Positions 34,102 through 43,446 of a stretch of DNA of 64,000 bases are shown here, piece by piece. The notes under the pieces are model-generated. The model saw nothing but the letters and a program-made list of their open reading frames with translations, was not told the DNA's origin and ran no database searches. The stretch's first letter is position 1; every line of letters begins with the position of its first letter. The position numbers and the translations under genes were made by a program. Source of the DNA: Pseudofrancisella aestuarii (GTDB taxonomy: Bacteria; Pseudomonadota; Gammaproteobacteria; Francisellales; Francisellaceae); NCBI RefSeq assembly GCF_003574475.2, contig NZ_QLIS02000003.1, positions 353,166 to 417,165 on the forward strand. The letters run 5' to 3'.

Positions 34102-34764
34102 ATGAAATTAGCTATATTCGACTTTGATGGCACTATCTGTGATACTAAAGATAGTGTTTTTTATTCTATAAAAGATACATACTTAAAATACTCAGTAAAA
34201 GTAAATGATAAGATTATTTCAGAAACACTTAAAAAAGGTATAACCTTAGAAAATTCTTTAATACATATAAATGAGTCACTTAATTTAGATATAGATGTTG
34301 CTAGTTTAGTGCTCTTATATAGAGAGATATACAATGAAACTGCCTATAAAAACACCTATTTATATAAAGGCATAAAAGATCTATTAGAGAAATTATTTTT
34401 TGATGGGGTTAATATTATTATTGTTAGCAATAAAGGTTCTCTTGCTATTGAAAAAATCCTTAATTTTCATGGTTTGAGAAAATATATCGGAGATATATTT
34501 GGAGCTGATTCAGCTAAATATAAAAAACCAAGTGTAGAGCTTTATGAATATATAAAGACTATATATAAGCATGCAACCCTTGGAAAAACATATATAATAG
34601 GTGATACAGAAACAGATATTATTTTTGCTAAAAATTGTGGAGCAAATTCTATATTTGTTAAATATGGATATGGAGATAGCAGTAAGTGCGTTGAAATGTC
34701 ACCAGACCTTATTATAGAAAGCTGTGATGATCTGATGATGGTAAGTAGACATATAAATAAGTAG
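34102..34764 (+). CDS. HAD-family hydrolase, phosphoglycolate phosphatase-like
   Basis: A 220-residue haloacid-dehalogenase phosphatase. Motif I is FDFDGTICDT (catalytic Asp7 and Asp9), motif II is VSNKG, motif III is KKPSVEL and motif IV is GDTETD. A helical cap lies between motifs I and II as in Gph/PgmB proteins. The substrate is not determined. It starts right after the ferredoxin's stop and is followed after 21 bp by the decarboxylase. Confidence 0.82.
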   Translation: MKLAIFDFDGTICDTKDSVFYSIKDTYLKYSVKVNDKIISETLKKGITLENSLIHINESLNLDIDVASLVLLYREIYNETAYKNTYLYKGIKDLLEKLFFDGVNIIIVSNKGSLAIEKILNFHGLRKYIGDIFGADSAKYKKPSVELYEYIKTIYKHATLGKTYIIGDTETDIIFAKNCGANSIFVKYGYGDSSKCVEMSPDLIIESCDDLMMVSRHINK

Positions 34765-34785
34765 TCGTTAACAAAAGAGGAAGAA

Positions 34786-36486
34786 GTGGTGAAAAAAAAT
34801 ATAGATGGTAAAAAAATCTTTGATACTGTAAGTAATGCATCAACTGTGGCAGAATATGTAGTTTCGAGATTGGTAGATTTGGGAATAGATCATTCTTTTT
34901 CAGTACCTGGAGATTTTGCCTTTGCATTAGATCATGCTCTTATTAACAATCGAAAACTTAATAATATAGTAAATGCTAATGAGCTTAACGCTAGTTATGC
35001 TGCAGATGGTTATGCAAGGGTTAATGGAGCATCTATTCTGTGTACTACTTATGCTGTGGGCGAGTTAAGTGCATTAAATGGAGTTATGGGATCAAAAGCA
35101 GAAAACTTAGTTGTTTTTCATTTAGTTGGTAGCCCAAGTGATGGAGCAGTAGGAAAGAAGAAGCAAGTTCATCATACTTTGGGTGATGGAGTCTTTGGAA
35201 ATTTTTTTGAATTATCAGCCTCAGCAGCTTGTGTTTCAGCCATCATTACGCCAGAAAACGCTCGTAGAGAGATGAATAGGGTTATAGCTGAAGCATTCAA
35301 ATATCGTAAACCAGCTTATATAAGTGTATCTTTAGATGGTGGAAATCGTCCTGTAACAGATATAACTCCAGATGATATAGACTGTAGTTATTTAAAGAGT
35401 AATTCACATCAGCTTGAATTGGCTGTAAACCTAGTACTAGAGCATTTAAATAAAACTAAAAAAGTTGTAGCTATACCGGCTGTAAAATTAGATAGGTTTG
35501 GAGTGACTGAAAAGGCTATCAAGCTTATAGAAAAATTAAATATACCTTTTGCTATTATGCCTCATGATAAGAGTGTCATATCTGAAACTCACCCTAATTA
35601 TGTAGGTTTTTATGCTGGTTTATTATCTGATCCAAACACTGCTGAAATAGTAGAAGGAGCAGATCTAGTTATTAATTTAGGAGATGCTCTATGGTCAGAT
35701 TTTAACACGTCTGGATTTACTAATAATTTAGATATAAACAAAGTATTAAATTTAGCGCCTTTATTTGTTGAGGATAAAAAATCTTATTTAGCAGATGTTT
35801 ACTTATCAGAATTACTTGATGCTCTATTGGAAAAAGTTGGAAGTGTAAATTATAAGCCAAATATTTCTCAAATGAAGATACAAGATTTACCAGTAACAAA
35901 AGAAAACCTAACTTTAAGAGTATTTTATAACCAAGTTTTAAAATTCTTAAAAAGTACAGACAGCCTTGTAGTAGAAACTGGTTCTTCATCACTTAATATG
36001 CCGAAGCTACCATTGCCAGAAGGTGTGAAGTATTATAATCAAACTTTATGGGGCTCTATTGGTTGGGCTACTCCTGCTGCCTTTGGGGTGGCACTAGCTA
36101 ATCCAGATTCTAGAACTATATTGATAACAGGCGAAGGGTCACATCAGCTTACACTTAATGAGTTAGGAGTAATGGGAAGATATAAAGTAAATCCTATTAT
36201 TTTATGTATAAATAATGATGGATTTATGGTTGAAAGGGCTTTAGAGATAGATCCTGATCCAAGTTACGATGATCTTGCTCAATTAAACTATAAAGATTTG
36301 CCAAAAGCCTTTGGGTGCAATGACTGGCTAACTATAAAAGTTAAAACAGGTGAAGAATTAGCTGAAGCATTGAAAAAAGCTAGAGAGCATACAAGTGGTG
36401 TTTATATAGAGGTTATAACTGGAAAATATGATTATTCTGATACATTAGAATTCTTTAATAAACATCTTAAAGAAATGTATGGTTGA
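34786..36486 (+). CDS. Thiamine-diphosphate decarboxylase (pyruvate/indolepyruvate decarboxylase family)
   Basis: A 566-residue enzyme with three ThDP-family domains. The N-terminal pyrimidine-binding domain has the activating glutamate in NANELNASYAADGYARV (about 64-80), and the C-terminal domain has the ThDP/Mg2+ motif GEGSHQLT...LCINNDG (about 445-475), with Glu in place of the usual Asp in GDG. The ELNASYAADGYAR pattern is that of keto-acid decarboxylases of the PDC/IPDC group. Substrate unclear. The start is a GTG (34786) after GAGGAAGAA; a second GTG follows directly. Confidence 0.8.
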   Translation: MVKKNIDGKKIFDTVSNASTVAEYVVSRLVDLGIDHSFSVPGDFAFALDHALINNRKLNNIVNANELNASYAADGYARVNGASILCTTYAVGELSALNGVMGSKAENLVVFHLVGSPSDGAVGKKKQVHHTLGDGVFGNFFELSASAACVSAIITPENARREMNRVIAEAFKYRKPAYISVSLDGGNRPVTDITPDDIDCSYLKSNSHQLELAVNLVLEHLNKTKKVVAIPAVKLDRFGVTEKAIKLIEKLNIPFAIMPHDKSVISETHPNYVGFYAGLLSDPNTAEIVEGADLVINLGDALWSDFNTSGFTNNLDINKVLNLAPLFVEDKKSYLADVYLSELLDALLEKVGSVNYKPNISQMKIQDLPVTKENLTLRVFYNQVLKFLKSTDSLVVETGSSSLNMPKLPLPEGVKYYNQTLWGSIGWATPAAFGVALANPDSRTILITGEGSHQLTLNELGVMGRYKVNPIILCINNDGFMVERALEIDPDPSYDDLAQLNYKDLPKAFGCNDWLTIKVKTGEELAEALKKAREHTSGVYIEVITGKYDYSDTLEFFNKHLKEMYG

Positions 36487-36491
36487 TATCT

Positions 36492-36692
36492 ATGTTAAGT
36501 AAGAAAATTAAAATAAGTATAGTTTGTTTAACGCTTTGTTATATTCCAACTCTAGTAATAGCGGATGGTTGGCAGGTATCAACTTTCTTATAGTGAAATT
36601 ATATTATAGATACTAAAACAGGAGTGATTAAACTTAATGCAGCGAGTGATTGGCAAAAGAAGTTTAATGAGAAAAAGCCTACGACTCACTAA
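36492..36692 (+). pseudogene. Small exported protein with two in-frame stops
   Basis: A frame of 67 codons from ATG 36492 to TAA 36690-36692 encodes a signal-peptide-like start (MLSKKIKISIVCLTLCYIP), a probable mature beginning ADGWQVSTFL, then TAG TGA, and continues in frame as NYIIDTKTGVIKLNAASDW. Both halves read as one small secreted protein interrupted at codons 34-35. Similar short Francisella proteins with an IDTKTG motif exist as I recall. Disrupted, or readthrough-dependent. Confidence 0.55.
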
Positions 36693-36727
36693 TATTTTTT
36701 ACAAATACTGTTTCAAAAAAACTAATA

Positions 36728-36736
36728 TGCTATAAT
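36728..36736 (+). promoter_or_regulatory. Extended -10 promoter of the rib operon
   Basis: TGCTATAAT is a consensus extended -10 element. It lies 4-5 bases before the first base of the FMN riboswitch P1 stem (36741), which fits a start of transcription at the riboswitch itself. No good -35 is visible. Confidence 0.65.
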
Positions 36737-36740
36737 TTTA

Positions 36741-36884
36741 ACAATCTTCAGGGCAGGGCGAAATTCCCTACCGGCGGTAACTATTCTTATAGAAGCCCGC
36801 GAGCGCTTTTTGTTAACTCAAAAAGGTCAGCAGATTTGGTGAGAATCCAAAGCCGACAGTATAGTCTGGATGGAAGAAGGTTGT
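36741..36884 (+). promoter_or_regulatory. FMN riboswitch (RFN element) controlling ribDE-ribBA-ribH
   Basis: The conserved RFN core is readable: CAGGGCAGGGCGAAATTCCC, ACCGGCGGTAA, AGCCCGCGAGCG, GGTCAGCAGATTTGGTGAGA, and ending CCGACAGTATAGTCTGGATG. P1 forms between ACAATCTTC (36741-36749) and GAAGGTTGT (36876-36884). Binding of FMN would lower expression of the riboflavin genes that begin 105 bp further on; whether by termination or by hiding the ribosome-binding site is not clear from the expression platform. Confidence 0.95.
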
Positions 36885-36989
36885 TTTAATAATAGTTTTT
36901 ATGTATTTTGCTATTTTGTGGCAAATTATGTCTATTGTTTTTATTCCTTCTATTTTCCTGAAAAATTTTTGTAGCTATTAAGAGGATAA

Positions 36990-38060
36990 ATGAAGAATAT
37001 AGATCTTTATTATATGCATCAAGCTTTAATACTTGCAGGCCGAGGTAGACTAACTGTTTCTCCAAATCCTATGGTTGGCTGCATTATTGTAAAGAATGGT
37101 CAAATAGTAGGAGAGGGTTGGCATCAAAAAGCAGGTCAGCCGCATGCTGAGATTTATGCTATCAAGATGGCAGGAGAGAAAGCTCATGGTGCAACGGTTT
37201 ATGTAACATTAGAGCCGTGTTGTCATACAGGTAGAACTGGTCCATGTACTGATGCTTTAATTGCTGCAAAAGTTAAAAGAATAGTTATAGCAACTCTTGA
37301 CCCCAATCCTAAAGTTGCAGGAAAAGGAGTCTTTAAGCTTACGGATGCTGGAATAGTAGTGGAGGTAGGAGTGCTTGCAGAACAAGCTAAGCACTTGAAT
37401 AAAATATTCTTTCACTACCAGCAAACTAGAAAACCATATGTCTTTGCTAAGTGGGCAATGTCTTTAGATGGAAAAATATCAGTTAAATTCAATGATTGTA
37501 AGCAAATAAGTTCAGAAAAATCTCGAGAATATACACATCAGACCCGTAATATTTGTGATGCAATAGTAATAGGTAAAAATACTTTATTAAGAGATAACCC
37601 TAAGCTTGATGTAAGAGTTGGGGTTTTAGATATTTTAAACCCGATTAGATTTATAGTTTTTTCTAAACTAAATGAAATAGATTCCAATTGGCATGTATTA
37701 GATCAAAAAGTAGCTAAGACCATATTCGTATGTACGGATATTTCTAGTGAAGCAGAGGAAAAACTAAGCTCTTTAAATATTGATTTCTGGCTATTGCCAG
37801 CAGCTGAAGACAGTAGGAAAGTATATCTAGAAAAGTTTCTGGAAAAAGCAGGGTTAGTAGGAATTTCAAGTATCTTAGTTGAAGGCGGCAAAGGACTTCT
37901 AAATGATTTTATAAACCAAAAATTGGTTGATGAATTTATGGTATACATATCACCTGTTCTAATAGCAGATTTTGAAAATAAGCAAAAGTTATCTTTTGAT
38001 TCTGTTAGTAGGCTTGATAAAGATATTTTAGTAAATGCTAAAGTGAAGGGAGATAATTAA
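36990..38060 (+). CDS. ribD: Bifunctional riboflavin-specific deaminase/reductase
   Basis: RibD converts the GTP cyclohydrolase product to 5-amino-6-ribitylamino-uracil phosphate. The N-terminal cytidine-deaminase-like domain (1-145) has zinc ligands His52 in HAE and the cysteines of EPCCHTGRTGPC (75-86). The C-terminal reductase domain (146-356) has FAKWAMSLDGKIS and SSILVEGGKGLLNDF. 356 residues, normal. It shares one base with the ribE start (TAATG), first gene of the riboswitch-controlled operon. Confidence 0.95.
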   Translation: MKNIDLYYMHQALILAGRGRLTVSPNPMVGCIIVKNGQIVGEGWHQKAGQPHAEIYAIKMAGEKAHGATVYVTLEPCCHTGRTGPCTDALIAAKVKRIVIATLDPNPKVAGKGVFKLTDAGIVVEVGVLAEQAKHLNKIFFHYQQTRKPYVFAKWAMSLDGKISVKFNDCKQISSEKSREYTHQTRNICDAIVIGKNTLLRDNPKLDVRVGVLDILNPIRFIVFSKLNEIDSNWHVLDQKVAKTIFVCTDISSEAEEKLSSLNIDFWLLPAAEDSRKVYLEKFLEKAGLVGISSILVEGGKGLLNDFINQKLVDEFMVYISPVLIADFENKQKLSFDSVSRLDKDILVNAKVKGDN

Positions 38061-38662
38061 TGTTTAGTGGTATTGTTCAGGGATTAGGAACAGTAAAAAA
38101 GATAAATATTAAAGATAAGGTTAAGACTTTGTATATAGCTTTTGAAAATTGTCATAAGTGTAGTATTGGTGATAGTGTTGCTATAAATGGTACATGTCTT
38201 ACAGTGACTGACTTTAATGCAGATCATTCAATGGCAAGTTTTGATGCTGTACCAGAAACGTTAATAAAAACAAATTTAGATAGTTTAGAGATTGGTAGTT
38301 TAGTAAACACAGAAACAGCTATTAGATACGGAGATCTTGTTGGTGGCCATATGATGCAAGGCCATGTTGATGAAAAAGGTATTATAAAAAATATACAAGA
38401 TGTTGGCGGTGCGTGGATAGTTGAGATATCTGCTTCCAAAGACTTCATAAACTATCTTATACCTAAAGGGTTTGTAAGTATTGATGGTATGAGTATTACA
38501 GTTGTCGATGTGTTGAAAGATAGCTTTACTGTGACTTTAATTCCCCATACTGTTGAGGTAACTATAGCAAAAAACTATAAGAAAGATTCTTCTGTGAATT
38601 TGGAAGCGGATGCGACAGGTAAATATATTTATAAATATGTTAAAGGATTAAAAAATGTTTAA
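38060..38662 (+). CDS. ribE: Riboflavin synthase alpha chain
   Basis: The enzyme dismutates two 6,7-dimethyl-8-ribityllumazines to riboflavin. The 200-residue protein has the two lumazine-binding barrel repeats, starting MFSGIVQGLG and containing AINGTCLTV and GDLVGGHMMQGHVDEKG, then the second-barrel SIDGMSITVVDV and LIPHT. Starts on the last base of ribD's stop and overlaps ribBA by 8 bp, so translation is coupled. Confidence 0.95.
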   Translation: MFSGIVQGLGTVKKINIKDKVKTLYIAFENCHKCSIGDSVAINGTCLTVTDFNADHSMASFDAVPETLIKTNLDSLEIGSLVNTETAIRYGDLVGGHMMQGHVDEKGIIKNIQDVGGAWIVEISASKDFINYLIPKGFVSIDGMSITVVDVLKDSFTVTLIPHTVEVTIAKNYKKDSSVNLEADATGKYIYKYVKGLKNV

Positions 38663-39866
38663 TCAAATAAAACAAAATGTAGAAAAAGCCATAGGTGCAC
38701 TAAAGGTAGGTAAGCCTATAGTTGTGCTAGATGATTATGATAGAGAAAATGAAGGAGATATGATATTTCCTGGGCAAATGGCAACAGCTGAAAATATTGC
38801 TTTCATGTTGGAGCATACTAGCGGTATTGTTTGCTTGGCGATGGACTCTACTCATGCAAAGAAATTAAACTTAACTCCTATGGTTGCTGCAGATCAAAAC
38901 AATAGTACTTTTACTACACCTTTTACAGTTACTATAGAAGCTAAAGAAGGGGTTACAACAGGAGTATCTGCTAAAGATAGAGCTCATACCATACAGGTAG
39001 CTTCAAAAGTAAATGCTAAAGCAGAAGAGTTGGCAAGACCTGGCCATATTTTTCCTCTTATAGCTAATGATAAAGGAGTGCTTGGCAGAAATGGACATAC
39101 TGAGGCAACTGTAGATTTAATGAGACTAAGTGGTTTTAATAGTGCCGGTGTTCTATGTGAGCTAATGAATAGAGATGGTACCATGATGAAAGGTGAACAA
39201 CTAATAGAGTTTGCTAAGAAGTATGATCTACCACTATTAACCATAGAGGAGCTATATCAGTACAGATTAGCAACAGAGATTTTTGTTGAAAAAGAAGCTT
39301 CATCAACAATTCCTTTAAAAGATGTTGGTGATTTAGAGATGTCTGTTTATAAAGATAAATATACTAAAGAAGAAGTAGTAGTTTTATCTAAAGAGTATAA
39401 AGGAAATAACCCTTTAGTTAGAATGCATTCATCTTGTATCACAGGAGATTTATTTGGTTCTTTAAGATGTGATTGTCAGTCACAGCTTCATCATGCTTTA
39501 AAAAGAATAAGTAATGAGGGTGGTTTTTTAATATATCTTGAGCAAGAAGGAAGAGGTATTGGTTTAATCAATAAATTAAAAGCATATAACTTACAAATGC
39601 ATGAGAACTTAGATACGATAGATGCAAATCTTGCATTGGGTCTTCCTATAGATTCTAGAAAGTATGATTTAGCTGTCCAAGTTTTAAAATTTAATAATGT
39701 GGACAGATGTCGTTTGCTTTCTAATAATCCCAAAAAGAAAGAAGCTTTAGAATGGGCTGGTATAACGGTAGAGCTTACAGAAAGTGAATCTTTTATAAAT
39801 AAACATAATGAAAATTATCTAAAAACGAAAATAGATAGGATGCAGCATAAAATTAAGGGTCTTTGA
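38655..39866 (+). CDS. ribBA: Bifunctional DHBP synthase / GTP cyclohydrolase II
   Basis: The 403-residue fusion makes both riboflavin precursors. The N-terminal 3,4-dihydroxy-2-butanone-4-phosphate synthase half (1-200) has LDDYDRENEGD (acidic metal loop) and GHTEATVDLMRLSG. The C-terminal GTP cyclohydrolase II half (205-403) has RMHSSCITGDLFGS, RCDCQSQLHHAL and EQEGRGIGL with zinc cysteines. Some proteobacterial fusions have a degenerate cyclohydrolase half, but the key residues here appear intact. Confidence 0.95.
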   Translation: MFNQIKQNVEKAIGALKVGKPIVVLDDYDRENEGDMIFPGQMATAENIAFMLEHTSGIVCLAMDSTHAKKLNLTPMVAADQNNSTFTTPFTVTIEAKEGVTTGVSAKDRAHTIQVASKVNAKAEELARPGHIFPLIANDKGVLGRNGHTEATVDLMRLSGFNSAGVLCELMNRDGTMMKGEQLIEFAKKYDLPLLTIEELYQYRLATEIFVEKEASSTIPLKDVGDLEMSVYKDKYTKEEVVVLSKEYKGNNPLVRMHSSCITGDLFGSLRCDCQSQLHHALKRISNEGGFLIYLEQEGRGIGLINKLKAYNLQMHENLDTIDANLALGLPIDSRKYDLAVQVLKFNNVDRCRLLSNNPKKKEALEWAGITVELTESESFINKHNENYLKTKIDRMQHKIKGL

Positions 39867-39867
39867 T

Positions 39868-40305
39868 ATGAATAAATTAGCAATAGTAGTAAGTGAGTTT
39901 AATTCTTTAATTACAGATAAAATGTTAGAGGGAGCTTTAGAAGAAGCAAGAATTCAGGGCTTGGCAGATAGCCAAATTGAAGTTAGAAAAGTCCCTGGTG
40001 CAGTAGAGCTGCCTTTTGTTGCAAACCTTTTAGCAAAAACTGGTAGATATGATGCGGTTGTACTACTTGGTTGTGTAATTCGTGGTGAAACAGACCATTA
40101 TGATTATGTCTGTGATCAAGTTAGTTATGGTACTCAAGAGGTCATGCTTAAGTATGATCTGCCAGTTATATTTGGTATTTTAACTACTCATAATAAAGAG
40201 CAAGCTTTAGAAAGAGTGGGTGGTAAAAAAGGACATAAGGGTAAATACTGTGTACAAGCCGCTATTACAATGGCTAAAATAAAAGAAGAGATAATAAAAA
40301 AATAG
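39868..40305 (+). CDS. ribH: 6,7-dimethyl-8-ribityllumazine synthase
   Basis: The 145-residue lumazine synthase condenses the ribityl-pyrimidine with dihydroxybutanone phosphate. VPGAVELPFVANLL and LLGCVIRGETDHYDYVC are the active-site motifs, with the catalytic His in ETDHYDYV. It starts 2 bp after ribBA. The family usually has about 155 residues; this is a short but complete form. Last riboflavin gene before def. Confidence 0.93.
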   Translation: MNKLAIVVSEFNSLITDKMLEGALEEARIQGLADSQIEVRKVPGAVELPFVANLLAKTGRYDAVVLLGCVIRGETDHYDYVCDQVSYGTQEVMLKYDLPVIFGILTTHNKEQALERVGGKKGHKGKYCVQAAITMAKIKEEIIKK

Positions 40306-40314
40306 AGGAAAAAG

Positions 40315-40833
40315 ATGGCTTTAGAAATTTTAGAGTATCCTCATCCTTTTTTGAAAGAGGTTGCAGAATCTATATCAAAAGAAGAAATAAATGATTCATT
40401 AAGAGAAGTTTTTAATGAGATGGCTGGATTGATGGATGATGCTAGAGGCGTTGGGTTAGCGGCTATTCAGGTTGGTATAAAGAAAAGATTTTTTATAATG
40501 CTTGATAATATAGAAACAGATTCTCCAAATATTGTTGTAGCTATAAATCCAGAAATTATAGAAAAAGAAGGAACAATAATTGATGAAGAAGGTTGTTTAT
40601 CCTTTCCAGGCGTTTCAGCAAAAGTTAAAAGAGCTACTAAAGTAAAAATGAAAGCTTTAAATGAATTTGGTGAAGAGTATATTGTAGAGAAAGAAGGTTA
40701 TTTAGCTCGTTGTATTCAGCATGAAATAGATCATTTAAATGGCATTACATATTTTGATCATTTAGGCCCATTAAAGAGACAAATGATAGAAAAAAAATAT
40801 AAGAAACTAATGGTAACTAATTCTTCATCTTAA
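40315..40833 (+). CDS. def: Peptide deformylase
   Basis: Removes the N-formyl group from new proteins. The 172-residue metal enzyme shows the three motifs GVGLAAIQVG (45-54 region), EEGCLSFPG (with the metal Cys) and QHEIDHLNG (metal histidines and catalytic Glu). It is 10 bp after ribH and probably also on that transcript, though its function is unrelated. No fmt follows, unlike E. coli. Confidence 0.95.
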   Translation: MALEILEYPHPFLKEVAESISKEEINDSLREVFNEMAGLMDDARGVGLAAIQVGIKKRFFIMLDNIETDSPNIVVAINPEIIEKEGTIIDEEGCLSFPGVSAKVKRATKVKMKALNEFGEEYIVEKEGYLARCIQHEIDHLNGITYFDHLGPLKRQMIEKKYKKLMVTNSSS

Positions 40834-40934
40834 ATAATAGAGATTCTTTGCCTTAAAATTAGGTTTTTACTTTACTTTTGTTTTCTACTAAGCAAGAATT
40901 AGGAGGAATGTCTCACTTTTAAAGAGGTGAATTT

Positions 40935-41768
40935 ATGAGGAATTTATTTAAAGTATTATTATTCTCACTTTTTTTGTTAGGATTAACATCTTGTGGGAAC
41001 TTATTAACCAAAGATAAGTTTGTATATCTTGGCCATGGGGTTAATACTCCTAATTATCAATTGTATTATGATAAAACAAGAAAGATGTTTATGTTGGTTG
41101 ATAAAAGACATGGATGTTTTGAGAGGGACTATTCTGGTACTTGTATTGCCTTTACATTAGAAGAGGCTGAGCAATTTAGAGAGCAAGCATTAGCTAAAAT
41201 GATAGATATAGATACTAAACTTGCCCAAGACAGTTATGGTAATCAAAGAATTAATGACTTAGATAAGGCTGGTATTACAACTATTAGAAAGTCTATTGAT
41301 ATAGGAACTATTAAAGCGACCCCTATTAAACAGGTTATTGTAGATAGAGAGAAAGAATATGCTTTAGTTAAGGATAAATATAAATTAGCTGCAGACTTAG
41401 TGGGTACAATAGTTTCAACTAATGGACATAGAGAAATTAAAGTATTCTATGTTGTCAGCTTCCCAGCTATCGCTGAGAGTAGTAATGCTAATACTATTCT
41501 TGAGCCATTTATAGTTGATCCAGAATATTTATATTTACATATGACTAACTCAGCGGTTAAGCAAGTTAAAAAACTTCAGACAAAAATAGAGAAGAAAAAT
41601 ACTGTTGTGAAAAAAGAAGTTACTAACTATTTAGGAGAAATCGTAGATGGTAAGCCAGCAAATACTAATGAAACAGAGTCAGAGAAAGCTGCAGCCAATC
41701 TTAAGGTTTCAACTGCACAAACTAAAGTAGTTTCTAGCGGAAGTAGTGAAGAGGTTGTTCAATCTTAA
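40935..41768 (+). CDS. Unknown lipoprotein (277 residues)
   Basis: A lipoprotein signal peptide is clear: MRNLFKVLLFSLFLLGLTSC with Cys20. The rest has alternating strands and helices, a cluster around YLYLHMTNSAVKQVKKLQTK, and a low-complexity C-terminal tail rich in Thr/Ser/Val. No family recognised. GAGGTGAA precedes the ATG. Convergent with mnmA 20 bp away. Envelope protein of unknown role. Confidence 0.65.
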   Translation: MRNLFKVLLFSLFLLGLTSCGNLLTKDKFVYLGHGVNTPNYQLYYDKTRKMFMLVDKRHGCFERDYSGTCIAFTLEEAEQFREQALAKMIDIDTKLAQDSYGNQRINDLDKAGITTIRKSIDIGTIKATPIKQVIVDREKEYALVKDKYKLAADLVGTIVSTNGHREIKVFYVVSFPAIAESSNANTILEPFIVDPEYLYLHMTNSAVKQVKKLQTKIEKKNTVVKKEVTNYLGEIVDGKPANTNETESEKAAANLKVSTAQTKVVSSGSSEEVVQS

Positions 41769-41788
41769 TTTTTTAACTCTTTTCTGAA

Positions 41789-42868
41789 TTAGTCAGTTAT
41801 TATTCCACCACCTAAGCAAATATCTTTATCATAAAATACTATAGATTGACCTGGGGTAATAGCTCTTTGAGGCTCATTAAATTCAACATTTACAGAATTA
41901 TCAGTATTTAATAGAACTGTACATTTTTGATCTTTTTGTCTATATCTGATTTTTGCAGAACACTCAAAACTTTTTGCTGGAGAGTTACCAGCTACCCAGC
42001 TTAAGTTAATCGCATGTAAATTTTGTTTAAATAGTAAAGGATGATTATGTCCTTGAACAGCTATAAGAATATTGTTTTTTAAATCTTTACTTGCAGCGAA
42101 CCACGGAACCTCTGGGCGATTTTTGACTCCACCAATACCTAATCCCTGCCTTTGACCTATTGTGTAATACATAAGTCCTTCATGTGTACCTATTTTGATA
42201 CCATTCTCATCATGTATTTCACCTGGTTGCGCAGGAAGGTATTTAGATAGAAATTCTTTAAACTTTCTCTCACCTATAAAACAGATGCCAGTACTATCTT
42301 TTTTGTCGAAAGTAACTAGGCTATTCTCTTTAGCAATTTCTCTAACTTTATCCTTACATATCTCGCCAATAGGAAATAATGTTTGAGAAAGTTGCTCTTG
42401 TCCTAGAGTGTATAAAAAGTAGGTTTGATCTTTATTGTCATCAAGCCCTTTTACTAATTGATAAGTTCCATCTTCTGCTTTTTGACATCTTGCGTAATGT
42501 CCAGTAGCAATATAGTCTCCACCAAGTAGTTTCACGTAACTTAAAAATGCTTTAAATTTGATTTCTTTATTACATAAGATATCTGGGTTTGGAGTTCTAC
42601 CAGCTTTATATTCAGTTAGGAAATGCTCAAATACATTATCCCAATATTCAGCAGCAAAATTTATTTTCTTGAAAGGAATGCCGATAGAATTACAAACAGC
42701 TTCAGCATCTTTTATATCTTCTGAGGCTGAGCAAAACTCATCTGTATCATCTTCTTCCCAATTTTTCATAAAAACACCAGTTACATCGTAACCTTGCTGT
42801 TTTAATAAAAGTGCTGAAACGGAAGAATCTACGCCCCCAGAAATTCCTACGATTACTTTTTTTGACAT
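41789..42868 (-). CDS. mnmA: tRNA-specific 2-thiouridylase
   Basis: MnmA puts sulfur at position 2 of the wobble uridine in tRNA-Lys, Glu and Gln. The 359-residue enzyme has the PP-loop SGGVDSS (10-16), the catalytic cysteines in [12 protein letters not shown] and DSTGICFIG, and the C-terminal beta domain with GQSIVFYD near the end. Length and motifs are standard. Sulfur relay partners are not in the window. Confidence 0.95.
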   Translation of the reverse strand: MSKKVIVGISGGVDSSVSALLLKQQGYDVTGVFMKNWEEDDTDEFCSASEDIKDAEAVCNSIGIPFKKINFAAEYWDNVFEHFLTEYKAGRTPNPDILCNKEIKFKAFLSYVKLLGGDYIATGHYARCQKAEDGTYQLVKGLDDNKDQTYFLYTLGQEQLSQTLFPIGEICKDKVREIAKENSLVTFDKKDSTGICFIGERKFKEFLSKYLPAQPGEIHDENGIKIGTHEGLMYYTIGQRQGLGIGGVKNRPEVPWFAASKDLKNNILIAVQGHNHPLLFKQNLHAINLSWVAGNSPAKSFECSAKIRYRQKDQKCTVLLNTDNSVNVEFNEPQRAITPGQSIVFYDKDICLGGGIITD

Positions 42869-42951
42869 TAGTTAATATTTATAAAAATTTATTGTGTAAG
42901 ATTATATATTAAAATTTATACATTAGTAAATTATGTAGGAGGTCCTATTAA

Positions 42952-43065
42952 ATGGAGAATGCTACGGAATCAATAAAAAAGAATCGCTTAAAAACAATTA
43001 AATTTGTAATAGTCTTCTTATTGCTAGCAATGCTTTTGGCATTCTTTATGCTGGTATTATTTTAG
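42952..43065 (+). CDS. Very small single-helix membrane protein (37 residues)
   Basis: ATG 42952 with a perfect AGGAGGTCC ribosome-binding site eight bases upstream opens a 37-codon frame: a charged N-terminus (MENATESIKKNRLK) followed by one membrane helix (TIKFVIVFLLLAMLLAFFM). The strong ribosome-binding site supports real translation. The region 43066-43446 after it holds no complete gene. Function unknown. An overlapping second frame continues to 43184 (ending with IIIVIIIIGLPMS), so a frameshifted longer gene is also possible. Confidence 0.5.
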   Translation: MENATESIKKNRLKTIKFVIVFLLLAMLLAFFMLVLF

Positions 43066-43179
43066 CGCTTAATGAGCTACAAAAAGGGATTATTAAAAAA
43101 TTAAGACTTAAAAGACCAAGACTTTGGGAAAGTATTGGTTCAATCATTATAGTAATTATCATTATTGGGTTACCAATGA

Positions 43180-43362
43180 GTTAAGCATTTATTTAGCTTT
43201 TCAGGTTATTCTCAGATTAGCTTTTCTAAAGATACTAGGGTATGTAAAGCTATAATCTCTGTTGATGGCAAGCCGAAAGCAGACATTAAATATAATATAG
43301 AAAATATAAGCTATAATAAAAACACTATTAAATTGATTGACTACAAACTTTTACATAGCTAA
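43180..43362 (+). pseudogene. Gene fragment without start codon
   Basis: An open frame of 60 codons from after a TGA to TAA 43360-43362 encodes FSGYSQISFSKDTRVC, then IISVDGKPKADIKYNI, a plausible secreted-domain sequence, but there is no ATG or signal peptide in frame. Probably the end of a decayed gene. Confidence 0.4.
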
Positions 43363-43446
43363 CAACGATACTAAAATATATAAATATAATAAAAAAGCTA
43401 ATTATTAAATAGATTTATGATAATAGCAAAACTTTATATTTATAAC

